Source: Xanthostigma xanthostigma
Taxonomy: Eukaryota > Arthropoda > Insecta > Raphidioptera > Raphidiidae
NCBI GenBank assembly: GCA_963575645.1
Contig: OY754466.1
Coordinates: 31,404,001-31,468,000, forward strand
Direction: 5' to 3'
DNA length: 64,000 nt
Positions 52,001-62,862 of this stretch are shown one piece after another. Made by a program: the position numbers and the translations under genes. The notes beneath the pieces were generated by a model. The model was not told the origin of the DNA and did not search any database. It saw only the letters and a list, made by a program, of their open reading frames with translations. How positions within the stretch are numbered: position 1 is the first letter of the stretch; each line of letters begins with the position of its first letter.

Positions 52001-53220
52001 AATGAGTACTTATAGGCAAAATTGCTTTATTTCATGAAGGTAAGTCTATTTTCACTATAACATTCAGTTTTGGATCGTTCTCTCATAAGAAAATGCAAAC
52101 TGCATATTAACCGTTATTTTAACGCATACAAGCAGTTTTTACATGCTTTATGACAATTAGAAGCAAATGAGTCCTTATAGGCAAAATTGCTTTTTTTCAT
52201 TAAGGTAAGTCTATTTAGACTATAACAATCAGGTTTGGATTATTCTCTCATAAGAAAATGCAAACTGCATATTAACCATTATTTTAACGCAGACAAGCAG
52301 TTTTTTCATGCTTTACGACAATTATGTGCAAATGAGTCCTTATAGGCGAAATTGCTTTATTTCACAAAGGTAAGTTTACTTACACTATAACATTCAGGTT
52401 TGGATCATTCTCTCACAAGAAAATGCAAACTGCATATTAACTATTATTTTAAAGCATACAAGCAGTTTCTACATGCTTTATGACAATAAGGGGCAAATGG
52501 GTCCTTATAGGCAAAATTGATTTAATTCATGAAGGTTAGTCTATTTACACTATAACATTCAGGTTTAGATCATTCTCTCATAAGAAAATGCAAACTGCAT
52601 ATTAACCATTATTTTAACGCATACAAGCAGTTTTTACATGCTTTATGACAATTAGGGGCAAATGGGTCCTTATAAGCAAAATGGCTTTATTTCATGAAGG
52701 TTAGTCTATTTACACCATAACATTCATGTTTGGATCATTCTCTCATAAGAAAATGCAAACTGCATATTAACCATTATTTTAACGCATACAAGCAGTTTTT
52801 ACATGCTTTATGACAATTAGGGGCAAATGGGTCCTTATAGGCAAAATTGCTTTATTGCATGAAGGTTAGTCTATTTACACTATAACATTCAGGTTTGGAT
52901 TATTCTCCCATAAGAAAATGCAAACTGCATCTTAACCATTATTTTAACGCAGACAAGCAGTTTTTACAAGCTTTATGACAATTAGGTGCAAATGAGTCCT
53001 TATAGGCAAAATTGCTTAATTTCATGAGGGTTAGTCTATTTACACTATAACATTTAGGTTTGGATCATTCTTTCATAAGAAAATGCAAACTGCATATTTA
53101 CTATTATTATAACGCATACAAGCAGGTTTTACATGCTTTATGACAATTAGGGGCAAATGAGTCCTTATAGGCAAAATTGCTTTATTTCATGAAGGTAAGT
53201 CTATTTTCACTATAACATTC
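49081..53220 (+). repeat. Right-domain segment D, copy V
   Basis: Anchor CAGTGTGCAT at 49459, 41 monomers after copy IV. It follows the complete D order from GAATTTTGAC through AGGAAAAAATG, the TTTTAAAGG monomer (about 51,540), ACAAGCTTTATG, GAGTACTTAT, TCAGTTTTGGATCG, TTTTAAAGCATAC, TTCATGTTTGG, CTCCCATAAG with CATCTTAACC, and TTTACTATTATTATAACGC (about 53,095). Private changes include CAGCCAAGC near 49,983 and TTTGACAAAGG near 51,374. It joins E copy 4 at about 53,220. Confidence 0.87.
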
Positions 53221-54850
53221 AGGTTTGGATCATTCTCTCATAAGAAAATGCAAACTGCATATTATACATTATTTTAACGCATACAAGCAGTTATTAAATG
53301 CTTTATGACAATTAGGGGCAAATGAGTCCTTATAGGCAAAATTGCTTTATTTCATGAGGGTAAGTCTATTTACACTATAACATTCAAGTTTGGATCATTC
53401 TCTCATAAGAAAATGCAAACTGCATATTATACATTATTTTAACGCATACAAGCAGTTTTTAAATGCTTTATGACAATAAGGGGCAAATGAGTCCTTATAG
53501 GCAAAATTGCTTTATTTCATTAAGGTAAGTCTATTTACACTATAACATTCAGGTTTGGATCATTCTCTCATAAGAAAACGCAAACTGCATATTAACCATT
53601 ATTTTAACGCTGACAAGCAGTTTTTACATGCTTTATGACAATTAGGGGCAAATGGGTCCTTATAGGCAAAATTGCTTTATTTCATGAAGGTAAGTCTATT
53701 TACACTTTAACATTCAGGTTTGGATCTTTCTCTCATAAGAAAATGAAAACTGCATATTAACCATTATTTAAACGCAGACAAGCAGTTTTTACATGCTTTA
53801 TGACAATTAGGGGCAAATGAGTCCTTATAGGCAAAATTGCTTTATTTCATGAGGGTAAGTCTATTTACACTATAACATTCAGGTTTGGATCATTCTCTCA
53901 TAAGAAAATGCAAACTGATTATTGACTATCATTTTCTCGCAGACAAGCAGTTTTTACATGGTTTACGACAATTAGGTGCAAATAAGTCCTTAAAGGCAAA
54001 ATTGTTTATTTTACAAAGGTTAGTCTACTTTCACTATAAAATTCAGGTTTGGATCATTCTCTCATAAGAAAATGCAAACTGCATATTAACCATTATTTTA
54101 ACGCAGACAAGCAGTTTTTACATGCTTCACGACAATTGCGTGCAAATGAGTCTTTATAGGCAAAATTGCTTTATTTCATGAGGGTAAGTCTATTTACACC
54201 ATAACATTCAGGTTTGAATCATTCTCTCATAAGAAAATGCAAACTGCATATTAACCATTATTTTAACGAAGACAAGCAGTTTTTACATGCTTCACGACAA
54301 TTGCGTGCAAATGAGTCCTTATAGGCAAAATTGCTCTATTTTACAAAGGTAAGTCTATTTTCACTATAACATTCAGTTTTGGATCATTCTCTCATAAGAA
54401 AATGCAAACTGCATATTATACATTATTTTAACGCATACAAGCAGTTTTTAAATGCTTTATGACAATTAGGGGCAAATGAGTCCTTATAGGCAAAATTGCT
54501 TTATTTCATGAAGGTAAGTCTATTTACACTATAACATTCAGGTTTGGATCATTCTCTCATAAGAAAATGCAAACTGCATATTATACATTATTTTAACGCA
54601 TACAAGCAGTTTTTAAATGCTTTATGACAATTAGGGGCAAATGAGTCCTTATAGGCAAAATTGCTTTATTTCATGAAGGTAAGTCTATTTACACTATAAC
54701 ATTCAGGTTTGGATCATTCTCTCATAAGAAAACGCAAACTGCATATCAACCATTATTTTAACGCTGACAAGCAGTTTTTACATGCTTTATGACAATTATG
54801 GGCAAATGAGTCCTTATAGGCAAAATTGCTTTATTTCATGAGGGTAAGTC
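53221..54850 (+). repeat. Right-domain segment E, copy 4
   Basis: Right half of E, matching 47,451-49,080 at offset 5,770 bp (35 monomers less 5 bp) with few differences, for example CAGTTATTAAATG near 53,292, TTCAAGTTTGG near 53,387 and AACGAAGAC near 54,268. The left half of E (CAAGCTG, CATTCTTTT, TCAGAGTTGG) is absent. The segment leads into D copy VI as E leads into D copies II, III and V, so E-right followed by D-left is the most constant junction in the right domain. Confidence 0.85.
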
Positions 54851-56126
54851 TATTTACACTATACATTCAGGTTTGGATCATTCTCTCATAAGAAAATGCA
54901 AACTGAATTTTGACTATCATTTCACGCAGACAAGCAGTTTTTACATGGTTTACGACAATTAGGTGCAAATAAGTCCTTAAAGGCAAAATTGTTTTATTTC
55001 ACAAAGGTAAGTCTACTTTCACTATAACATTCAGGTTTGGATCATTCTCTCATAAGAAAATGCAAACTGCATATTAACCATTATTTTAACGCAGAGAAGC
55101 AGTTTTTACATGCTTCACGACAATTGCGTGCAAATGAGTCCTTATAGGCAAAATTGCTTTATTTTACAAAGGTAAGTCTATTTACACTATAACATTCAGG
55201 TTTGGATCATTCTCTCATAAGAAAATGCAGTGTGCATATTAACCATTATTTTAACGCATACAAGCAGATTTTAAATGCTTTATGACAATTAGGGGATAAT
55301 GAGTCCTTATAGGCAAAATTGCTTTATTTTACAAAGGTAAGTCTACTTTCACTATAACATTCAGGTTTGGATCATTCTCTCATAAGAAAATGCAAACTGC
55401 ATATTATACATTATTTTAACGCATACAAGCAGTTTTTACATGCTTTATGACAATTAGGGGCAAATGAGTCCTTATAGGCAAAATTGCTTTATTTCATGAA
55501 GGTAAGTCTATTTACACTATAACATTCAGGTTTGGATCATTCTCTCATAAGAAAATGCAAACTGCATATTAACCATTTTTTTAACGCTGACAAGCAGTTT
55601 TTACATGCTTTATGACAATTAGAAGCAAATGAGTCTTTACAGGCAAAATTGCTTTATTTCATGAAGGTAAGTCTATTTACACTATAACATTCAGGTTTGG
55701 AACATTCTCCCATAAGAAAATGTAAACTGCATATTAACCATTATTTTAACGCAGACAAGCAGTTTTTACATGCTTCACGACAATTGCGTGCAAATGAGTC
55801 TTTATAGGCAAAATTGCGTTATTTTACAAAGGTTAGTCTATTTTCACTATAACATTTAGGTTTGGATCGTTCTCTCATAAGAAAATGCAAACTGCATATT
55901 AACAATTATTTTAACGCATACAAGCAGTTTTTACATGCTTTATGACAATTAGGAGCAAATGGGTCCTTATAGGCAAAATTGCTTTATTTCATGAAGGTTA
56001 GTCTATTTTCACTATAACATTCAGGTTTGGATCGTTCTCACATAAGAAAATGCAAACTGCATATTAACCATTATTTTAACGCATACAAGCAGTTTTTACA
56101 TGCTTTATGACAATTAGGGGCAAATG
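54851..56126 (+). repeat. Right-domain segment D, copy VI, left part
   Basis: Anchor CAGTGTGCAT at 55229. It aligns with copy V at offset 5,770 bp up to position 56126 (CATAAGAAAA after the CTCA variant at 50271 and 56041). One monomer near 55,330-55,370 reads CTACTTTCACTATAACATTCAGG where the other copies read CTATTTTCACTATAACATATAGG, a small local replacement. From 56127 the match to copy V stops. Confidence 0.85.
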
Positions 56127-57024
56127 GGTCCTTATAGGCAAAATTGCTTTATTTCATGAAGGTTAGTCTATTTACACTATAACATTCAGGTTTGGATTAT
56201 TCTCTCATAAGAAAATGCAAACTGCATATTAACCATTATTTTAACGCAGACAAGCAGTTTTTACATGCTTTACGACAATTAGGTGCAAATGAGTCCTTAT
56301 AGGCGAAATTGCTTTATTTCACAAAGGTTAGTTTACTTACACTATTACATTCAGGTTTGGATCATTCTCTCACAAGAAAATGCAATTTGCATATTAACTA
56401 TTATTTTAACGCATACAAGCAGTTTTTACATGCTTTATGACAATTAGGGGCAAATGGGTCCTTATAGGCAAAATTGCTTTATTTCATGAAGGTTAGTCTA
56501 TTTTCACTATAACATTCAGGTTTGGATCGTTCTCTCATAAGAAAATGCAAACTGCATATTATCCATTATTTTAACGCATACAAGCAGTTTTTACATGCTT
56601 TATGACAATTAGGGGATAATGAGTCCTTATAGGCAAAATTGCTTTATTTTACAAAGGTAAGTTTATTTTCACTATAACATTCAGGTTTGGATCATTCTCT
56701 CATAAGAAAATGCAAACTGCATATTATACATTATTTTAACGCATACAAGCAGTTTTTACATGCTTTATGACAATTAGGGGCAAATGAGTCCTTATAGGCA
56801 AAATTGCTTTATTTCATGAAGGTAAGTCTATTTTCACTATAACATTCAGGTTTGGATCGTTCTCTCATAAGAAAATGCAAACTGCATATTAACCATTATT
56901 TTAACGCATACAAGCAGTTTTTACATGCTTTATGACAATTAGGGGCAAATGAGTCCTTATAGGCAAAATTGCTTTATTTCATGAAGGTTAGTCTATTTTC
57001 ACTATAACATTCAGGTTTGGATCG
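56127..57024 (+). repeat. Replacement tract of 13-monomer-type units inside D copy VI (898 bp)
   Basis: Copy V has the GAACATGC, GTCCGTAT, CCCTTACAAAC, GTTCATTTCC and ACAAGTAGG monomers at 50357-51254. Here they are replaced by monomers with TAGGCGAAATTG, GTTTACTTAC, CACTATTACATTC, CTCACAAG, TTATCCATT and AGGGGATAATG, which belong to the 13-monomer family at 6.3-10.6 kb and to 59.6-60.3 kb. The offset to copy V is 5,770 bp on both sides (56041 against 50271; 57271 against 51501), so the swap caused no net length change. Confidence 0.82.
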
Positions 57025-58760
57025 TTCTCTCATAAGAAAATGCAAACTGCATATTAACCATTATTTTAACGCAGACAAGCAGTTTTTACATGCTTCACGA
57101 CAATTGCGTGCAAATGAGTCCTTATAGGCAAAATTGCTTTATTTTACAAAGGTAAGTCTATTTTCACTATAACATTCAGGTTTGGATCATTCTCTCATAA
57201 GAAAATGCAAACTGCATATTAACCATTATTTTAACGCATACAAGCAGTTTTTACATGCTTTATGACAATTAGGAAAAAATGAGTCCTTATAGGCAAAATT
57301 GCTTTATTTCATGAGGGTTAGTCTATTTACACTATAACATTTAGGTTTGGATCATTCTCTCATAAGAAAATGCAAACTGCATTTTAACCATTATTTTAAC
57401 GCATACAAGCAGTTTTTACAAGCTTTATGACAATTAGGTGCAAATGAGTCCTTATAGGCAAAATTGCTTAATTTCATGAGGGTTAGTCTATTTACACTAT
57501 AACATTTAGGTTTGGATCATTCTTTCATAAGAAAATGCAAACTGCATATTTACTATCATTATAACGCATACAAGCAGGTTTTACATGCTTTATGACAATT
57601 AGGGGCAAATGAGTACTTATAGGCAAAATTGCTTTATTTCATGAAGGTAAGTCTATTTTCACTATAACATTCAGTTTTGGATCGTTCTCTCATAAGAAAA
57701 TGCAAACTGCATATTAACCGTTATTTTAACGCATACAAGCAGTTTTTACATGCTTTATGACAATTAGAAGCAAATGAGTCCTTATAGGCAAAATTGCTTT
57801 TTTTCATTAAGGTAAGTCTATTTAGACTATAACATTCAGGTTTGGATTATTCTCTCATAAGAAAATGCAAACTGCATATTAACCATTATTTTAACGCAGA
57901 CAAGCAGTTTTTACATGCTTTACGACAATTAGGTGCAAATGAGTCCTTATAGGCGAAATTGCTTTATTTCACAAAGGTAAGTTTACTTACACTATAACAT
58001 TCAGGTTTGGATCATTCTCTCACAAGAAAATGCAAACTGCATATTAACTATTATTTTAAAGCATACACGCAGTTTCTACATGCTTTATGACAATAAGGGG
58101 CAAATGGGTCCTTATAGGCAAAATTGATTTAATTCATGAAGGTTAGTCTATTTACACTATAACATTCAGGTTTAGATCATTCTCTCATAAGAAAATGCAA
58201 ACTGCATATTAACCATTATTTTAACGCATACAAGCAGTTTTTACATGCTTTATGACAATTAGGGGCAAATGGGTCCTTATAAGCAAAATGGCTTTATTTC
58301 ATGAAGGTTAGTCTATTTACACTATAACATTCATGTTTGGATCATTCTCTCATAAGAAAATGCAAACTGCATATTAACCATTATTTTAACGCATACAAGC
58401 AGTTTTTACATGCTTTATGACAATTAGGGGCAAATGGGTCCTTATAGGCAAAATTGCTTTATTTCATGAAGGTTAGTCTATTTACACTATAACATTCAGG
58501 TTTGGATTATTCTCCCATAAGAAAATGCAAACTGCATCTTAACCATTATTTTAACGCAGACAAGCAGTTTTTACAAGCTTTATGACAATTAGGTGCAAAT
58601 GAGTCCTTATAGGCAAAATTGCTTAATTTCATGAGGGTTAGTCTATTTACACTATAACATTTAGGTTTGGATCATTCTTTCATAAGAAAATGCAAACTGC
58701 ATATTTACTATTATTATAACGCATACAAGCAGGTTTTACATGCTTTATGACAATTAGGGG
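57025..58760 (+). repeat. Right part of D, copy VI (first of two tandem copies)
   Basis: It resumes the D order at the TTCACGAC monomer and AGGAAAAAATG (57271), but skips the 163-bp TTTTAAAGG monomer (offset to copy V falls from 5,770 to 5,607 bp at TGCATTTTAACC, 51771 and 57378). It then runs through GAGTACTTAT, TCAGTTTTGG, TTTTAAAGCATAC (here with ACACGCAG), TTCATGTTTGG, CATCTTAACC and TTTACTATTATTATAACGC. The whole segment is repeated at offset 3,303 bp. Confidence 0.86.
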
Positions 58761-60327
58761 ATAATGAGTCCTTATAGGCAAAATTGCTTTATTTTACAAA
58801 GGTAAGTTTATTTTCACTATAACATTCAGGTTTGGATCATTCTCTCATAAGAAAATGCAAACTGCATATTATACATTATTTTAACGCATACAAGCAGTTT
58901 TTACATGCTTTATGACAATTAGGGGCAAATGAGTCCTTATAGGCAAAATTGCTTTATTTCATGAAGGTAAGTCTATTTTCACTATAACATTCAGGTTTGG
59001 ATCGTTCTCTCATAAGAAAATGCAAACTGCATATTAACCATTATTTTAACGCATACAAGCAGTTTTTACATGCTTTATGACAATTAGGGGCAAATGAGTC
59101 CTTATAGGCAAAATTGCTTTATTTCATAAAGGTAAGTCTATTTAGACTATAACATTCAGGTTTGGATCATTCTCTCATAAGAAAATGCAAACTGCATATT
59201 TACCATTATTTTAACCCTGACAAGCAGTTTATACATGCTTTACGACAATTAGGTGCAAATGAGTCCTTAAAGGCAAAATTGTTTTATTTCACAAAGGTAA
59301 GTCTACTTTTATTATAACATTCAAGTTTGGATCATTCTTTCATAAGAAAATGCAAACTGCATATTAAGCATTATTTTAACGCATACAAGCAGTTTTTACA
59401 TGCTTTATGACAATTAGGGGCAAATGGGTCCTTATAGGCAAAATTGCTTTATTTCATGAAGGTTAGTCTATTTACACTATAACATTCAGGTTTGGATTAT
59501 TCTCTCATAAGAAAATGCAAACTGCATATTAACCATTATTTTAACGCAGAGAAGCAGTTTTTACATGCTTCACGACAATTGCGTGCAAATGAGTCCTTAT
59601 AGGCAAAAATGCTTTATTTTACAAAGGTAAGTCTATTTACACTATAACATTCAGGTTTGGATTATTCTCTCATAAGAAAATGCAAACTGCATATTAACCA
59701 TTATTTTAACGCAGACAAGCAGTTTTTACATGCTTTACGACAATTAGGTGCAAATGAGTCCTTATAGGCGAAATTGCTTTATTTCACAAAGGTAAGTTTA
59801 CTTACACTATTACATTCAGGTTTGGATCATTTTCTCACAAGAAAATGCAAACTGCATATTAACTATTATTTTAACGCATACAAGCAGTTTTTACATGCTT
59901 TATGACAATTAGGGGCAAATGGGTCCTTATAGGCAAAATTGCTTTATTTCATGAAGGTTAGTCTATTTTCACTATAACATTCAGGTTTGGATTGTTCTCT
60001 CATAAGAAAATGCAAACTGCATATTATCCATTATTTTAACGCATACAAGCAGTTTTTACATGCTTTATGACAATTAGGGGATATTGAGTCCTTATAGGCA
60101 AAATTGCTTTATTTTACAAAGGTAAGTCTATTTTCACCATAACATTCAGGTTTTGATCATTCTCTCATAAGAAAATGCAAACTGCATATTATACATTATT
60201 TTAACGCATACAAGCAGTTTTTACATGCTTTATGACAATTAGGGGCAAATGAGTCCTTATAGGCAAAATTGCTTAATTTCATGAAGGTAAGTCTATTTTC
60301 ACTATTATAACATTCAGGTTTGGATCG
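58761..60327 (+). repeat. Second stretch of 13-monomer-type units
   Basis: Monomers with AGGGGATAATG, GTTTATTTTC, AACCCTGAC, CTTAAAGG, GAGAAGCAG, AAAAATGC, TAGGCGAAATTG, CACTATTACATTC, TTGTTCTCTC, TTATCCATT, TTCACCATAAC and GTTTTGATC, which are the diagnostic variants of 6.3-10.6 kb. Near 60,303 a three-base duplication gives ACTATTATAACATTC. The stretch lies between two copies of the right part of D. Confidence 0.83.
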
Positions 60328-62063
60328 TTCTCTCATAAGAAAATGCAAACTGCATATTAACCATTATTTTAACGCAGACAAGCAGTTTTTACATGCTTCA
60401 CGACAATTGCGTGCAAATGAGTCCTTATAGGCAAAATTGCTTTATTTTACAAAGGTAAGTCTATTTTCACTATAACATTCAGGTTTGGATCATTCTCTCA
60501 TAAGAAAATGCAAACTGCATATTAACCATTATTTTAACGCATACAAGCAGTTTTTACATGCTTTATGACAATTAGGAAAAAATGAGTCCTTATAGGCAAA
60601 ATTGCTTTATTTCATGAGGGTTAGTCTATTTACACTATAACATTTAGGTTTGGATCATTCTCTCATAAGAAAATGCAAACTGCATTTTAACCATTATTTT
60701 AACGCATACAAGCAGTTTTTACAAGCTTTATGACAATTAGGTGCAAATGAGTCCTTATAGGCAAAATTGCTTAATTTCATGAGGGTTAGTCTATTTACAC
60801 TATAACATTTAGGTTTGGATCATTCTTTCATAAGAAAATGCAAACTGCATATTTACTATCATTATAACGCATACAAGCAGGTTTTACATGCTTTATGACA
60901 ATTAGGGGCAAATGAGTACTTATAGGCAAAATTGCTTTATTTCATGAAGGTAAGTCTATTTTCACTATAACATTCAGTTTTGGATCGTTCTCTCATAAGA
61001 AAATGCAAACTGCATATTAACCGTTATTTTAACGCATACAAGCAGTTTTTACATGCTTTATGACAATTAGAAGCAAATGAGTCCTTATAGGCAAAATTGC
61101 TTTTTTTCATTAAGGTAAGTCTATTTAGACTATAACATTCAGGTTTGGATTATTCTCTCATAAGAAAATGCAAACTGCATATTAACCATTATTTTAACGC
61201 AGACAAGCAGTTTTTACATGCTTTACGACAATTAGGTGCAAATGAGTCCTTATAGGCGAAATTGCTTTATTTCACAAAGGTAAGTTTACTTACACTATAA
61301 CATTCAGGTTTGGATCATTCTCTCACAAGAAAATGCAAACTGCATATTAACTATTATTTTAAAGCATACACGCAGTTTCTACATGCTTTATGACAATAAG
61401 GGGCAAATGGGTCCTTATAGGCAAAATTGATTTAATTCATGAAGGTTAGTCTATTTACACTATAACATTCAGGTTTAGATCATTCTCTCATAAGAAAATG
61501 CAAACTGCATATTAACCATTATTTTAACGCATACAAGCAGTTTTTACATGCTTTATGACAATTAGGGGCAAATGGGTCCTTATAAGCAAAATGGCTTTAT
61601 TTCATGAAGGTTAGTCTATTTACACTATAACATTCATGTTTGGATCATTCTCTCATAAGAAAATGCAAACTGCATATTAACCATTATTTTAACGCATACA
61701 AGCAGTTTTTACATGCTTTATGACAATTAGGGGCAAATGGGTCCTTATAGGCAAAATTGCTTTATTTCATGAAGGTTAGTCTATTTACACTATAACATTC
61801 AGGTTTGGATTATTCTCCCATAAGAAAATGCAAACTGCATCTTAACCATTATTTTAACGCAGACAAGCAGTTTTTACAAGCTTTATGACAATTAGGTGCA
61901 AATGAGTCCTTATAGGCAAAATTGCTTAATTTCATGAGGGTTAGTCTATTTACACTATAACATTTAGGTTTGGATCATTCTTTCATAAGAAAATGCAAAC
62001 TGCATATTTACTATTATTATAACGCATACAAGCAGGTTTTACATGCTTTATGACAATTAGGGG
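60328..62063 (+). repeat. Right part of D, second tandem copy
   Basis: Repeat of 57025-58760 at offset 3,303 bp (AGGAAAAAATG at 57271 and 60574; GAGTACTTAT at 57611 and 60914). It shares the derived ACACGCAG variant (near 58,066 and 61,369) and the loss of the TTTTAAAGG monomer, which shows that the two are each other's closest relatives. The copies part after TTTTACATGCTTTATGACAATTAGGGG, where the first reads ATAATG and this one CAAATG. Confidence 0.87.
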
Positions 62064-62862
62064 CAAATGAGTCCTTATAGGCAAAATTGCTTTATTTCAT
62101 GAAGGTAAGTCTATTTTCACTATAACATTCAGGTTTGGATCGTTCTCTCATAAGAAAATGCAAACTGCATATTAACCATTATTTTAACGCATACAAGCAG
62201 TTTTTACATGCTTTATGACAATTAGGTGCAAATGAGTCCTTATAGGCAAAATTGCTTTATTTCATGAAGGTTAGTCTATTTACACTATAACATTCAGGTT
62301 TGGATTATTCTCTCATAAGAAAATGCAAACTGCATATTAACCATTATTTTAACGCAGACAAGCAGTTTTTACATGCTTTACGACAATTAGGTGCAAATGA
62401 GTCCTTATAGGCGAAATTGCTTTATTTCACAAAGGTAAGTTTACTTACACTATAACATTCAGGTTTGGATCATTCTCTCACAAGAAAATGCAAACTGCAT
62501 ATTAACTATTATTTTAAAGCATACAAGCAGTTTCTACATGCTTTATGACAATAAGGGGCAAATGGGTCCTTATAGGCAAAATTGATTTAATTCATGAAAG
62601 TTAGTCTATTTACACTATAACATTCAGGTTTAGATCATTCTCTCATAAGAAAATGCAAACTGCATATTAACCATTATTTTAACGCATACAAGCAGTTTTT
62701 ACATGCTTTATGACAATTAGGGGCAAATGGGTCCTTATAAGCAAAATGGCTTTATTTCATGAAGGTTAGTCTATTTACACTATAACATTCATGTTTGGAT
62801 CATTCTCTCATAAGAAAATGCAAACTGCATATTAACCATTATTTTAACGCATACAAGCAGTT
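62064..62862 (+). repeat. Mixed right-domain monomers, parallel to 25.6-26.4 kb
   Basis: This segment follows the order GGATCGTTC, GGTGC with GGTTAGTC, TAGGCGAAATTG, CTCACAAG, TTTTAAAGCATAC, CAATAAGGGG, TTAGATC, ATGGCTTTATT and TTCATGTTTGG, as in 25,590-26,400. Here it joins F through a monomer with GGGTCC and CATAAAGG. Confidence 0.76.
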
